Both the position numbers and the translations under genes were made by a program. 64,000 bases of DNA. Source: Paludibacterium purpuratum. GTDB lineage: Bacteria > Pseudomonadota > Gammaproteobacteria > Burkholderiales > Chromobacteriaceae. This document shows, one piece after another, positions 1 through 8,568 of the stretch (the first letter of the stretch is position 1; the number at the start of each line of letters is the position of its first letter). The stretch spans positions 1 through 64,000 of the forward strand of contig NZ_SNZP01000010.1 of the NCBI RefSeq assembly GCF_004363805.1, read 5' to 3'. The notes below the pieces were generated by a model. The model made no database searches and was not told the origin of the DNA. It saw only the letters and a list, made by a program, of their open reading frames with translations.

Positions 1-383
1 CTATTGGCGCTTTCGGCGGCTTCCGCCACTTGGCGCGAGAAGGACGACGCTTCGCTGGCGCTGGCGGAGATCGAGCTGACGGTTTCGGCAAGCGTGCGGC
101 TGGCGGCCGAGATCTGCTCGGCATTGCTTTGCTGGGCGCGTGCGCGCTCTTCCAGCATCTGCGACAGGTTGGCTAGCTGTGGTGCTTGTTGCGACAGGTG
201 GATCGCCGTGCGGGCGATCTTCACCAGTGCCGTTTGGAACCGGTCGAGCAGGGTCTTGATCAACTGACCAACCCAGCTGAGGCTGCCTCGCTCATTTAGC
301 TTGACAGTCAGGTCGACGCCGTCGCGAGTCGCATTGGAGAGCGGCTGCAGATACTGCGTCAGTTTTCGGGCGGATAAAAACAT
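1..383 (-). CDS. methyl-accepting chemotaxis protein, 5' end only (partial)
   Basis: The minus strand reads without a stop from an ATG at 383 to the window edge, giving about 127 residues. The N-terminus (MFLSARKLTQYLQP) is followed by a glutamine/alanine-rich helical stretch containing QQSNAEQISAASRTLAETVSSISASASEAS, of the heptad type seen in chemoreceptor signalling domains, where it forms the antiparallel coiled coil leading to the CheA/CheW contact tip. There is no membrane segment or periplasmic domain before it, so this looks like a soluble or very short receptor, unless the true start lies elsewhere. The start and the class are inferred from this fragment; the conserved tip lies outside the window. 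Confidence 0.72.
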   Translation of the reverse strand, partial: MFLSARKLTQYLQPLSNATRDGVDLTVKLNERGSLSWVGQLIKTLLDRFQTALVKIARTAIHLSQQAPQLANLSQMLEERARAQQSNAEQISAASRTLAETVSSISASASEASSFSRQVAEAAESAN

Positions 384-548
384 GAATGGACTCCCACACC
401 GGACGAAACGCAACGGCTCGCCCGCCAAATTCGGATCACATGGCTATGCCAGCAGTGTGCACGCGACGCGCAAAGCACTGGGCACCTTACCCGGCATGCT
501 GACATAGGCGCCGCGCCGGATGTTTGGTCTGTATCAAATAGAATAATA

Positions 549-566
549 TTAATTAATACTAATTAA
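549..566. promoter_or_regulatory. AT-rich perfect dyad upstream of MFS gene
   Basis: TTAATTA-ATAC-TAATTAA forms a perfect 7-bp dyad in a very AT-rich stretch (530-600) about 80 bp before the transporter start. Such dyads are common operators for repressors of drug-efflux genes, but no cognate regulator is identifiable here. The same AT-rich region also lies between the chemoreceptor and exporter promoters. Confidence 0.3.
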
Positions 567-646
567 TGATTAAGTCAATAGCTACATGTCATTAACAATG
601 TTATCAAGCTAGCCAACTGCTAAACTGTGCGCTCTCCCCGAACTTT

Positions 647-2059
647 GTGGCAGTCTCTATGCAGTTGAAGATTTCCGCCGGCATGCTCACCCCACTGATC
701 GTCGCAACGGCATTGTTCATGGAAAACATGGACGCCACAGTGATATCCACCTCGCTGCCGGCCATCGCCGGCGATCTGCACATCGATCCGGTTTCGCTTA
801 AGCTGGCATTGACCTCCTACTTGGTCAGTCTGGCCGTCTTCATTCCGATCAGTGGCTGGATGGCCGACCGCTTCGGTGCGCGGCGCATCTTCCGTCTGGC
901 GATTGCCGTCTTCATGTTCGGCTCCCTGCTGTGCGCCTTCAGCCATTCCTTGCCCGGCTTCGTCTTTGCGCGCTTCGTGCAAGGGATGGGCGGTGCCATG
1001 ATGGTACCGGTCGGCCGCCTGGTCATCGTCCGCACGACCGCCAAGTCGGACTTGGTTCGCGCCCTGAGCTACCTGACCATTCCCGCCCTGCTCGGGCCGG
1101 TGATCGGGCCGCCGTTGGGCGGGTTCATCAGCACTTATTTTCACTGGCGCTGGATTTTCTTCATCAACATACCCATCGGTATTGCCGGCATTGTGCTTGG
1201 CGGACGCTACATCGCCAATTTGCGGGAAGACCATGTGCCGCCACTGGACATCGTCGGTTTTCTGCTCAGCGGTATCGGGTTGTCGGCCTTGATGCTGGGA
1301 CTCGCCGCCGAAGGCCGGCACATGATGTCTACCGCCGCGGCGCTGCTGATGACGCTGATGGGCAGTGCGCTGATGGTGCTCTACTTGCGCCATTACCGAC
1401 GTTGTCGCGAGCCGCTGCTGGATTTGTCGCTGTTCCGTTTGCCGACTTTCCACGCCAGTGTGATCGGCGGCTTCGTGTTCCGCGTCGGGATCGGCGCCAC
1501 GCCGTTCCTGCTGCCGCTGATGTTGCAGCTCGGCTTCGGCCTGTCGCCGTTCGCCTCCGGCATGCTCACCTGTTCGACCGCCATCGGCGCCATCTTCATG
1601 AAAACCATCGTGATGAGGGTGCTCGACCGTTTCGGTTTCAAGCGCGTGCTGACCGTCAACAGCGTGCTGGTCGCCCTGTCGATTGCCGCTTACGGTCTCT
1701 TTCGCGCCGAGACGCCGCATGCGCTGATGCTGACGGTATTTGTCCTGGGCGGCTGTCTGCGCTCGCTGCAATTCACCAGTCTCAACGCCATTGCCTTCGC
1801 CGATGTCGAGCCGGCGCGCATGAGCCATGCCACCGGCCTGTCGGCCGTCATGCAGCAATTGGCTGCCGGCATGGGGGTGACCGTCGGCGCGTTCGCCTTG
1901 CAGGGCATCGGTTGGTTGCGAGGCCATGGGGGCCTGGTGAGCGGCGATTTTGCCCTGGCCTTCGTTTTCATGGGGGGGCTGACGCTGTGTTCGACCTGGC
2001 TGTTTATGCCCTTGCATCCGCATGCCGGGGCGCAATTGACCGGTCGGCGCCCCGCCTGA
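647..2059 (+). CDS. MFS transporter, DHA2-type multidrug exporter
   Basis: This is a 470-residue inner-membrane protein with about 13-14 hydrophobic segments. Near residue 30 the drug/proton antiporter-2 signature region reads MDATVISTSLPAIAGDL. The loop motif A-like GWMADRFGARRIF lies near residue 75 and an LGPVIGPPLGGF motif-C-like stretch near residue 145. These mark a proton-driven exporter of the EmrB/MdtD family; the substrate cannot be told. The GTG at 647 has no good ribosome site; an ATG at 659 is an alternative. Its stop is one base from the end of the convergent MocR-type gene. The partner membrane-fusion protein gene usual for EmrB is absent, which favours an MdtD-like single-component pump. 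Confidence 0.85.
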   Translation: MAVSMQLKISAGMLTPLIVATALFMENMDATVISTSLPAIAGDLHIDPVSLKLALTSYLVSLAVFIPISGWMADRFGARRIFRLAIAVFMFGSLLCAFSHSLPGFVFARFVQGMGGAMMVPVGRLVIVRTTAKSDLVRALSYLTIPALLGPVIGPPLGGFISTYFHWRWIFFINIPIGIAGIVLGGRYIANLREDHVPPLDIVGFLLSGIGLSALMLGLAAEGRHMMSTAAALLMTLMGSALMVLYLRHYRRCREPLLDLSLFRLPTFHASVIGGFVFRVGIGATPFLLPLMLQLGFGLSPFASGMLTCSTAIGAIFMKTIVMRVLDRFGFKRVLTVNSVLVALSIAAYGLFRAETPHALMLTVFVLGGCLRSLQFTSLNAIAFADVEPARMSHATGLSAVMQQLAAGMGVTVGAFALQGIGWLRGHGGLVSGDFALAFVFMGGLTLCSTWLFMPLHPHAGAQLTGRRPA

Positions 2060-2060
2060 T

Positions 2061-3446
2061 TCACTGCCGGCAGGCCAGCTCTCCCAGCCGCTTTAGCCGC
2101 GCTTCCTGCGCATCGTCCCAATGACCCGAACCCGCCAGACGCAGGCAGTGGCGGTATTCGCCGCGTGGCGAGAACAACGGACCAGGGGCGAAGCCGATGC
2201 CCTCGGCGCGTGAGAGCTGGAACAACGCGACGCTGTCGCAATGGGGCGGTAATTCGACCCAGAGCGAGAAGCCGCCTTGCGGCGCGCAAAATCGGCTGCC
2301 GGCTGGGAAATAGCGTTCGACGCCGGCCAGCATCTGCATCATCTGTGCATAGAGCGCGCGGCGGAAGCCGCGCATGTGGCGCGCATAGCCGCCGCTTTCC
2401 AGGACGCGCGCCAGCACACGCTGCGAGAGTTGGGGCGTCGAGTGGGTGCCGAGATACTTCTGTAGCTCCACCTGCGGCAGATAACGGCCGGCCTCGATCC
2501 AGCCGATGCGCAATCCGGGTGCCAGGGTTTTGGTCAGTGTCGAGCAGTACAGCACATGGCCCGAGCGGTCGAAGGCTTTGAGCGGTGCCGGGCGCTTCGG
2601 GCCGAAGTGCAGTTCGCCATAAACATCGTCCTCGATCAGCGGAATATCCCGCTCGGCCATGAGGGCGGCAATACGCGCCTTGGTGGCGTCCGGCATCAGC
2701 GAACCGAGCGGATTGGCATAATTCGCGATGAGCGAGACTGCTTGCACCGCGCCGTTGCGTGTCGCCAGCTCCAAGGCCTCGTAGGACATGCCGTGCTGTG
2801 GATGTGTCGGAATCTCCAGCACCCGCAGGCCCATATTTTCCATGCTACGCAGCAGCGAGAAATAGGTGGGCGATTCCACCGCCACCACATCCCCCGGCCG
2901 TGTTACGGCGCGCAAGGCGAGGTTGAGCGCTTCGATGGCGCCGTGGGTGATGAGCAAATGGGCCGGTTCGAGTTGACCTCCCCACTCCAGCGAGCGGCGT
3001 GCGATCTGCAGACGCAGTTCGACGCAACCGAGCGGAGAACCGTAATCGCTCAGTAGCTCCGGATGGTGCCGCAAGGTATCGACCATCAGCTTTTGTAGTT
3101 GCGCGACCGGTAACAAGGACGGTGCCGGGGTCGCACTACGGAAACCTTCGAACACGCGCGGATTGTCCACCGGAATTTCCTGTACATAGCTCCACAGCAG
3201 CGGATCGACCGCGATGGCGGTCGGTGTGCCGAGCGCGGCCGGTACCGGGCTGGGCGCCGGCCGGCGCACGAAAAAGCCGGACTGCGGGCGCGCATCGACC
3301 AATCCCTGATCCTCCAGCAGTCGGAAAGCCTCCTGCACCGTGCTTAGGCTTAATCCCCGGCGCAGGCGCATTTCGCGCAGCGAGGGCAGTCGTTCGCCGT
3401 GCCGGAGAATACCGCTGTGAATCTGCAGGGCGATCTCGTCGGCCAA
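2061..3446 (-). CDS. MocR-family transcriptional regulator (GntR DNA-binding domain fused to aminotransferase-like domain)
   Basis: Residues 1-65 form a GntR winged helix (ERLPSLREMRLRRGLSLSTVQEAF). Residues about 100-455 have a fold-type I aminotransferase-like domain with SPTYFSLLRSME, NYANPLGSLMP and the PLP-lysine region YCSTLTKTLAPGLRIGW. MocR proteins use PLP or an amino-acid adduct as ligand and regulate nearby vitamin B6, amino-acid or GABA genes. No obvious target enzyme is adjacent. The start is unclear: the first usable codon is TTG at 3446, yet GntR-like residues (ATIPLYRQL) are encoded just upstream in frame, where no ATG, GTG or TTG exists before a stop. A near-cognate start is possible. 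Confidence 0.85.
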   Translation of the reverse strand: MADEIALQIHSGILRHGERLPSLREMRLRRGLSLSTVQEAFRLLEDQGLVDARPQSGFFVRRPAPSPVPAALGTPTAIAVDPLLWSYVQEIPVDNPRVFEGFRSATPAPSLLPVAQLQKLMVDTLRHHPELLSDYGSPLGCVELRLQIARRSLEWGGQLEPAHLLITHGAIEALNLALRAVTRPGDVVAVESPTYFSLLRSMENMGLRVLEIPTHPQHGMSYEALELATRNGAVQAVSLIANYANPLGSLMPDATKARIAALMAERDIPLIEDDVYGELHFGPKRPAPLKAFDRSGHVLYCSTLTKTLAPGLRIGWIEAGRYLPQVELQKYLGTHSTPQLSQRVLARVLESGGYARHMRGFRRALYAQMMQMLAGVERYFPAGSRFCAPQGGFSLWVELPPHCDSVALFQLSRAEGIGFAPGPLFSPRGEYRHCLRLAGSGHWDDAQEARLKRLGELACRQ

Positions 3447-3649
3447 TTGGCGGTAGAGCGGGATGGTGGCGATGGTTATGACTACATCATAACGATTGTC
3501 ATGCCGCGCTGTAGTGACAGTTTCATGGGAAATGGATCGGTACAGTTAGGCCGAGACGGGCGCTGTACGGGATTGAATCGCGTCACTGTGTGGCTACTGG
3601 TCGGCGTGCGCGCTCGTTAAGCTGATCGGACTTACCCAGGAGATCGGCC

Positions 3650-3877
3650 ATGCAGACTCTGCTTTTGACACCTTCGCGCCTGATTTGGTTATCCCGACAT
3701 CGGGGCGAAACGATTCTCTGCCGCCAGGGACGGGTGTGGCTCAGCCACGCAGGGCAAGACGTGATTCTGGAGGCGGGGCAATCATGGCGCTTCGCGCCTG
3801 GCGAACGCCGGGCATTGGCGCAGTCGCTGGGCGGCGATGTCTTTTTGACCCAAACGGCGCCCGGCTGGCGCGCTTAA
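3650..3877 (+). CDS. DUF2917-like small protein
   Basis: The predicted product has 75 residues. A clear ribosome site (AGGAG) sits 8 bases before the ATG. The pattern of a short hydrophobic beta strand, CRQGRVWLSHAGQDVILEAGQSWRFAPGERRALAQSL, resembles the small cupin-like DUF2917 family, in which a conserved G(R/T)VW(I/L)T segment precedes a D-x-x-L-x-x-G motif. Function of the family is not known. It lies just before the T3SS operon but its style does not match a secretion component. No signal peptide or membrane segment is visible. Confidence 0.7.
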   Translation: MQTLLLTPSRLIWLSRHRGETILCRQGRVWLSHAGQDVILEAGQSWRFAPGERRALAQSLGGDVFLTQTAPGWRA

Positions 3878-3936
3878 CGCGGGAATCAGGTCATTACCCG
3901 ATAGTCGACCGCCGACCGTGCCGGCACCATGCCGGC

Positions 3937-4338
3937 ATGAACCGCTATCTTGACCCGGCAGGCGCTCTGCAATTTGTGGCAGGGCGGGTGACCGAACTTT
4001 GCTGGCCGGTTGCCGGGGTCGTCCTGTCAGGACGATTGGGCACCGGTCAATGCCGTGCGCGCAGCTTCGCCTACGGCCCGACCGTGGCGCTGACGGTCGA
4101 ACGCGCACCCGCGCGGGCGGCCGAGGCCTGCCTGGTGCTGGCAGCGACGCCTGCGGCCAGCGATGACGGGCTCTATCTGGACGACGGTCGATTGTGGTTG
4201 TTGCGCCGTTATCCGCCGCGCTTGACCGAGTCGGAATTCGATTTGCTGCTCAAACAGCAGCAGACGCTGGCGATCTTGTTGGCCGAGCGTCGACGGCCCG
4301 CCGATTGCGCCATGCCGGTCATCGGACGCTTGGCATGA
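3937..4338 (+). CDS. T3SS gatekeeper component, SepD/SpiC(SsaB)-like
   Basis: The predicted product is a 133-residue soluble protein. The ATG at 3937 is chosen because the longer in-frame upstream extension overlaps the DUF2917 gene and reads as its shadow. The stop overlaps the sctC start (ATGA). Assignment rests mainly on position and length: in SPI-2 the gene directly before ssaC is ssaB/spiC (about 133 residues), and in LEE it is sepD. These proteins form a cytoplasmic complex with SsaL/SepL and SsaM/CesL that holds back effectors until translocators are exported. Homologues of both partners are present in the window. Sequence similarity could not be tested. It could also be another T3SS chaperone. 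Confidence 0.55.
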   Translation: MNRYLDPAGALQFVAGRVTELCWPVAGVVLSGRLGTGQCRARSFAYGPTVALTVERAPARAAEACLVLAATPAASDDGLYLDDGRLWLLRRYPPRLTESEFDLLLKQQQTLAILLAERRRPADCAMPVIGRLA

Positions 4339-5810
4339 TGCGGCGCATGGCACTTCTCTGCCTGTTTGCCGGGCAGGTCCAGGGGCAGGTCATCGCATGG
4401 CAAGGGCCGCCATTCTTTGTTTCCAGTCGGCACATGCCGCTATCGACGGTGTTGGATAACCTTGGGGCCAATTACCGCTTGCCGGTCGTCGTCAGTGCGA
4501 AGGTCGTCGAAGGGTTTTCCGGCCAGATCGAGGAGCGCCGGCCCGGCGAGGCGCTGGGTATTCTGTCCCGGCGCTATCAATTGCTGCCCTATTATGATGG
4601 CGCGGTACTGTATATCTACAAGGCGGCGGAGTTCGACCGCACCTTGCTGACCCCCTCCACCCTGAGTGCCTCGGAACTGGCCGCGATGCTCGGCGCCAGC
4701 GGGTTGACCGATGCCCAGTCCTGTCGAGTGCGGGCCGTCGGTAGCTCCCATGCGCTGCAGATCGCTGGCGTGCCGGTGTGTCTGGCGCGCCTGGACGCCT
4801 TGGGGCGTCAGCTGGACGAGCAACACCGGCAGCAGGGCGCAAGCAAGGAAACGGTGCGCGTCTATCCGCTCTCCTATGCCAACGCCGCCGATACGACCTA
4901 CAGCTACCGCAACCAGACGGTGGTCGTGCCGGGATTGGTGTCGGTGCTGCGCGAAATGGCGAAGAGCCGAGCGCCGGCGGCACCGGGCGGGACGGTGTCC
5001 GCGGCCGAGAGCGGGCTGCCGGTCTTTGCCGCCGACACACGGCGTAATGCCGTGCTGGTGCGCGATCTGGTCAAGAACCACAGTCTGTATCCGGCGCTGA
5101 TCGCACGTCTTGACCAGCGTCCGAGCATGATCGAGATCTCGGTGGTCATCATCGATATCGATGCCTCCGATTTGAGCCAGTTGGGGGTCGACTGGAGCGG
5201 CAGCGCCCAGCTAGGCCGCACGCGCATCGGCATCAATACCGCCACCGGACTGGCTGGGGGGAGTTTTTCGTCGCTGATCTCCAATACCGACTCATTCCTG
5301 GTGCAGCTCAACGCCCTGGAGCAGAACGCGCACGCGCGCATCATCTCGCGCCCCTCCGTGGTGACGCTGGACAATGTCCAGGCGGTATTGGACAGCAACG
5401 TGACCTTCTATACCAAGTTGTCCAGCGACAAAAATCCACAGCTGGCCTCCGTCTCCGCCGGGGCATTGATGCGCGTGACGCCGCGGCTGATCGATGAGAC
5501 GAAAGTCTTGCTGACACTGGATATTCAGGACGGGCGGCAGATGCCGGCGGTCAGCGAGGCCGAAGGGTTGCCGCAAGTTCAGAACGCCGAAATCGCGACG
5601 CAGGCGACTTTGCAGACGGGCCAGTCCTTGTTGCTTGGCGGCTTTGTCCAGGATGAAGACCGGCAGGGGGAGCGCAAGGTGCCGTTTCTGGGCGATCTGC
5701 CCCTGGTCGGGCGCTTGTTCCGCTTTAACAGCAGCAGCGAACGCAAAGTCATGCGCCTGTTCCTGATCAAGGCCGAACCCCGCCCCCATGCTGTGCCGGT
5801 CAAGGAGTGA
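4335..5810 (+). CDS. sctC: T3SS outer-membrane secretin SctC
   Basis: The product is 491 residues counted from the ATG at 4335; longer upstream reading is a shadow of the previous gene. An N-terminal hydrophobic stretch (MALLCLFAGQVQGQ) fits a signal peptide. N0/N1 and N3-like domains follow, then a secretin domain from about residue 300 with SMIEISVVIIDIDASDL, the ARIISRPSVVTLDNVQA motif and the C-terminal LLLGGFVQDEDRQGERKVPFLGDLPLVGRLFRF signature. It forms the outer-membrane ring of the injectisome. Length is close to SsaC (about 497). No dedicated pilotin gene is visible in the window. Confidence 0.95.
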   Translation: MMRRMALLCLFAGQVQGQVIAWQGPPFFVSSRHMPLSTVLDNLGANYRLPVVVSAKVVEGFSGQIEERRPGEALGILSRRYQLLPYYDGAVLYIYKAAEFDRTLLTPSTLSASELAAMLGASGLTDAQSCRVRAVGSSHALQIAGVPVCLARLDALGRQLDEQHRQQGASKETVRVYPLSYANAADTTYSYRNQTVVVPGLVSVLREMAKSRAPAAPGGTVSAAESGLPVFAADTRRNAVLVRDLVKNHSLYPALIARLDQRPSMIEISVVIIDIDASDLSQLGVDWSGSAQLGRTRIGINTATGLAGGSFSSLISNTDSFLVQLNALEQNAHARIISRPSVVTLDNVQAVLDSNVTFYTKLSSDKNPQLASVSAGALMRVTPRLIDETKVLLTLDIQDGRQMPAVSEAEGLPQVQNAEIATQATLQTGQSLLLGGFVQDEDRQGERKVPFLGDLPLVGRLFRFNSSSERKVMRLFLIKAEPRPHAVPVKE

Positions 5811-5813
5811 GCC

Positions 5814-7004
5814 GTGGAGATGGCATTCAAACTCTGGCTGCTCAATGGTCCCATGGCGGGTAGGGCGCTGAACTTGCCTCCCGGCGTATTCACGATCGGC
5901 ACCGATGACGCCGATCTGGCGCTGCCGCTGCAACAGGGGCGGATGGCCACGCTCACGGTCGCGCCCGATGGTGTGCTGTTGCAGGACGACACCCCCTGTT
6001 GGGTCGATGGCCAATCGGTGAGACCGGGTGCGTTGCCGCTCGGACATTTCATCGATCTTGCCGGTTTGCACTTCGTATTGGGGCCAAGCGATGGCGAACG
6101 AGCCTCCGTATCGGCCGTAGCGCGCGCCAGGCCGCGCAGTGTCTGGCTGATGCTGGCGCTGGGGGTGTCGTGTGTGTTGGCAACGGCACTCGGCTTGGCT
6201 TGGTGGTTGGCCCCCGCGCCCACCGTTTCCCCTCCGCCGCAGCAATGGGTCGCCGCCGCGTTGCGTCCCTTCCCGGACGTGCTGGCCGAGTGGCAGGACG
6301 ACGGTGTTTTGCGTGTGAGCGGTCGCTGTCCCGACAGTGCCGCGTTGGCCATGCTGCGAACGCGGCTGGATGCCGCCGGGGTGCGCTATCAATGGCTGGC
6401 GCAGTGCGATGACGAGTTGCTGCGTAGCGTGCAGGCGCTGCTGCACAACTATGGTTATCCGCATGCGATCGTGACGTTGACGGCGGACGGGAAAGCACAG
6501 ATCCAAGAAACCGTGCGCAACGACGAACGTTTCGCCCAACTGACCGATGCGCTGGATCATTTGCCGGGGCTGGCCGGTTGGCAGATCGTCGACCGCTTCG
6601 GGCAGGAGTTCGACCGATTGCTGGCGCGGCTGCGCGCCGACCGACAGCTCGACGGTCTGAGCGTGCGGCAGGGCCGGTTCAGTTGGGTGGTTTCGGGCGA
6701 GTTGCCGCCGGCTCGGGTCGAGCGGGTGCGCGCGCTGTTGAACGATCTGACCCACCGTGGCGAGTTGTCCATGCCCGCACACCTAGTCAATGCCGCCAGC
6801 ACCGCCTCGGCCGGGGAGTTTCTGCCAGCCGATATCGCCGGTATCGACGGCAGCCGTACCAGCCCCTTTCTGACGCTGACCAATGGCATGCGCCTGTTGT
6901 TGGGGGCGACGGTTCGCCAGCAGATGCTCATCGTCGCCATCCACCCGGACGGCGTCTCGCTGGCGGGACGCAATACCTTGGTATTTCTGCCGATCCACGC
7001 TTGA
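5814..7004 (+). CDS. sctD: T3SS inner-membrane ring protein SctD
   Basis: The product has 396 residues, near the length of SsaD (about 403). The N-terminal 95 residues resemble the FHA-like cytoplasmic domain of SctD (LWLLNGPMAGRALNLPPG, FTIGTDDADLAL). A single membrane helix follows near residues 108-130, then periplasmic ring-building domains. GTG at 5814 is preferred because an AAGGAG ribosome site lies 7 bases upstream; ATG at 5820 is too far. It is the second gene after the secretin, as in SPI-2 and LEE, and would bridge the outer ring to SctJ. Confidence 0.88.
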   Translation: MEMAFKLWLLNGPMAGRALNLPPGVFTIGTDDADLALPLQQGRMATLTVAPDGVLLQDDTPCWVDGQSVRPGALPLGHFIDLAGLHFVLGPSDGERASVSAVARARPRSVWLMLALGVSCVLATALGLAWWLAPAPTVSPPPQQWVAAALRPFPDVLAEWQDDGVLRVSGRCPDSAALAMLRTRLDAAGVRYQWLAQCDDELLRSVQALLHNYGYPHAIVTLTADGKAQIQETVRNDERFAQLTDALDHLPGLAGWQIVDRFGQEFDRLLARLRADRQLDGLSVRQGRFSWVVSGELPPARVERVRALLNDLTHRGELSMPAHLVNAASTASAGEFLPADIAGIDGSRTSPFLTLTNGMRLLLGATVRQQMLIVAIHPDGVSLAGRNTLVFLPIHA

Positions 7005-7016
7005 GAGGAGGAGAGG

Positions 7017-7247
7017 ATGTTGACCCTGACCGCGCTGGAGGACCAACTGGCGGCGGATCTCCACGGAAGGTGGCGCACTCGGTGTCTGGCGTTGCTGAGA
7101 GACCTGGCCGAGGCTTGCGGCCGGCGCCTGCGCGAGCCGCTGCCGGCTGCCGAGTTCGCCGTACTGACGCGTCGGCGCGCTGCCTGCCTGGCGGCCATGG
7201 CCGTGATCGAAATCGTTTGGGCGCGTCAGCACGAATTCAGGTGCTAA
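7017..7247 (+). CDS. T3SS small co-chaperone, SsaE/EscE-type
   Basis: The product is a 76-residue, mainly helical, Arg/Leu/Ala-rich protein. The ribosome site GAGGAGGAGAGG is strong. Its position directly after sctD and its size match SsaE (about 80 residues) and EscE, small cytoplasmic proteins that pair with a needle chaperone of the SsaH/EscG type or with translocators to keep them soluble. The assignment comes from context and size; the sequence has no motif of its own. Confidence 0.65.
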   Translation: MLTLTALEDQLAADLHGRWRTRCLALLRDLAEACGRRLREPLPAAEFAVLTRRRAACLAAMAVIEIVWARQHEFRC

Positions 7248-7311
7248 CCCGATAGCCTTTGCCCGGCCTGGCAACGATGATGTCTTTGCATGAAAAGAAT
7301 AAGGAGGTGCG

Positions 7312-8061
7312 GTGCTGCGGTTGTTCATCATCCTGACTACCGGCCCAGGGCAAATCTTGATCGAGGGGCACGGTCATGCCGTGCCGATCGCCGGCGTTAG
7401 TCTGTTGTTGACGTCGACCGATCAGGTGCGTGTCGGCGCATCGGGCGCTTGCTATGGTTTTTCAAGCGCCGAACTGCAAGCGATCTACCGGGATATTCGT
7501 CATCTGCTGCCGCCGGTCGGCCTGAACATGTCGATGCTGCATACCGTGCATACGGTGGCGGCCGAGCCGGCATTGTTGTCGGCGATGCAAAGCCTGGCAA
7601 AGATGAACCCGGTGGCGATGCTGCACTTCGTGCTCATGTATTGCCTGACTGTCGACGGCGGTGTCGGCACGGCCTTGTTGCAGCAAGCCATCTCCGGCGA
7701 CTGCGATATGTTCGAGTTCATCTACCGGCACCGCTTGCAGGCCTGGGCCGTGCAGCGCTACGCCGACGCGCTGGGCGTGCCGGTGCGCAAGTTCAATCAG
7801 ATTTTCAAGGAGAAGTTCGGCGTATCGGCCAAGCACTGGCTGTTGGCGCAACGATTGGAGCACGCATGCCGGTTACTGCAGACCACGCCGAAAAAGGTGA
7901 TCGACGTGGCCTTCGAGTCCGGCTTTTCCAACCACGCACATTTTTCCGATAGCTTCCGACGGCATTTCCAGTTATCGCCGAGCGAAGTCCGCCGCGGTCA
8001 GCCGGTGTTGCCCGCGGCCGGCCGGATTCCCCGCACCAAGAGGCCCCGCCATGAATCTTGA
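7312..8061 (+). CDS. AraC-family transcriptional regulator inside the T3SS operon
   Basis: The predicted product is 249 residues with a GTG start behind a strong AAGGAGGTGCG ribosome site. The N-terminal 130 residues are an unassigned sensing domain. Residues about 140-235 hold two AraC helix-turn-helix units: WAVQRYADALGVPVRKFNQIFKEKFG and the second motif KVIDVAFESGFSNHAHFSDSFRRHFQLSPSEVR. AraC proteins such as ExsA, MxiE and InvF activate T3SS operons, often under chaperone or gatekeeper control. The gene overlaps the needle gene by 11 bases, so the two are translationally linked. In SPI-2 this slot holds the sse translocon/effector block. Confidence 0.9.
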   Translation: MLRLFIILTTGPGQILIEGHGHAVPIAGVSLLLTSTDQVRVGASGACYGFSSAELQAIYRDIRHLLPPVGLNMSMLHTVHTVAAEPALLSAMQSLAKMNPVAMLHFVLMYCLTVDGGVGTALLQQAISGDCDMFEFIYRHRLQAWAVQRYADALGVPVRKFNQIFKEKFGVSAKHWLLAQRLEHACRLLQTTPKKVIDVAFESGFSNHAHFSDSFRRHFQLSPSEVRRGQPVLPAAGRIPRTKRPRHES

Positions 8062-8266
8062 CGCCATCGTCAATCAGTTGAACAGCCGAGTCGGATCCAC
8101 GGAGAACGATTTACGCACCGCGATGAGCCTGGATGCGACCAACAACCCGACCGCCATGCTGCAAATGCAGTACGCGCTGCAGCAGTACTCGATGGTGGTC
8201 AGTTTCGAAAGCACGATGATGAAGGCCGTCAAGGACATGATGTCGGGCATTTTGGCCAAGATGTGA
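8051..8266 (+). CDS. sctF: T3SS needle protein SctF
   Basis: The product has 71 residues, the same length as SsaG. It has the needle-subunit pattern: an N-terminal helix, a central N-P turn (DATNNPTAMLQMQYALQQYSM) and a C-terminal helix ending in MKAVKDMMSGILAKM. About 100 or more copies polymerise helically into the hollow needle. It starts inside the end of the AraC gene and is followed by its likely chaperone (SctG type) and the rod gene, exactly as in ssaG-ssaH-ssaI. Confidence 0.93.
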   Translation: MNLDAIVNQLNSRVGSTENDLRTAMSLDATNNPTAMLQMQYALQQYSMVVSFESTMMKAVKDMMSGILAKM

Positions 8267-8274
8267 GGCGGGCG

Positions 8275-8568
8275 ATGGCTGACGGTGTTAACGATGCGGC
8301 GATCCGCCGCTTGGTGGTCGAAGCCGGTTTTGCCGCGGTCAACCATGGATTGCAGAGGGAGATGCGCACCATCCTGGCGTCGTTGCCCGACTGGCTGGAC
8401 GATCCGGCGGTCTTGGCCGCTTGCCAGGCCACCCTCTTGTTTGGCTTGGGCGATCGGGCCGGCGCCGAGAGCCGGCTCGACAGTGCCGACCCGGTACTGT
8501 GCGCACCGCTTAGGCAGCTATTGGGCGATGCCCCGGCTCGGGCAGAATCATTTGGAGAACTGACATGA
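8275..8568 (+). CDS. sctG: T3SS needle chaperone, SctG (SsaH/EscG)-type
   Basis: The product is a 97-residue helical, TPR-like protein (AAVNHGLQREMRTILASLPDWLDDPAVLAACQATLLFGLGDRAGAESRL). The ATG at 8275 is chosen because GAGGCGGG precedes it; a GTG at 8263 overlaps the needle stop. The family caps the needle subunit's C-terminal helix in the cytoplasm and prevents premature polymerisation. It lies between sctF and sctI as ssaH does in SPI-2, which together with size and fold supports the call. Sequence alone is weak evidence. Confidence 0.7.
   Translation: MADGVNDAAIRRLVVEAGFAAVNHGLQREMRTILASLPDWLDDPAVLAACQATLLFGLGDRAGAESRLDSADPVLCAPLRQLLGDAPARAESFGELT

Noticed and set aside
620-2035. 471-codon open frame on the minus strand across the MFS gene
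   Set aside because: It is antisense to a clear transporter, is rich in Gln/His/Arg as GC-rich shadows are, and has no recognisable domain.
5292-6782. 496-codon minus-strand open frame across sctC/sctD
   Set aside because: Composition is shadow-like (Gln/Arg/His), and both real genes are secure on the other strand.
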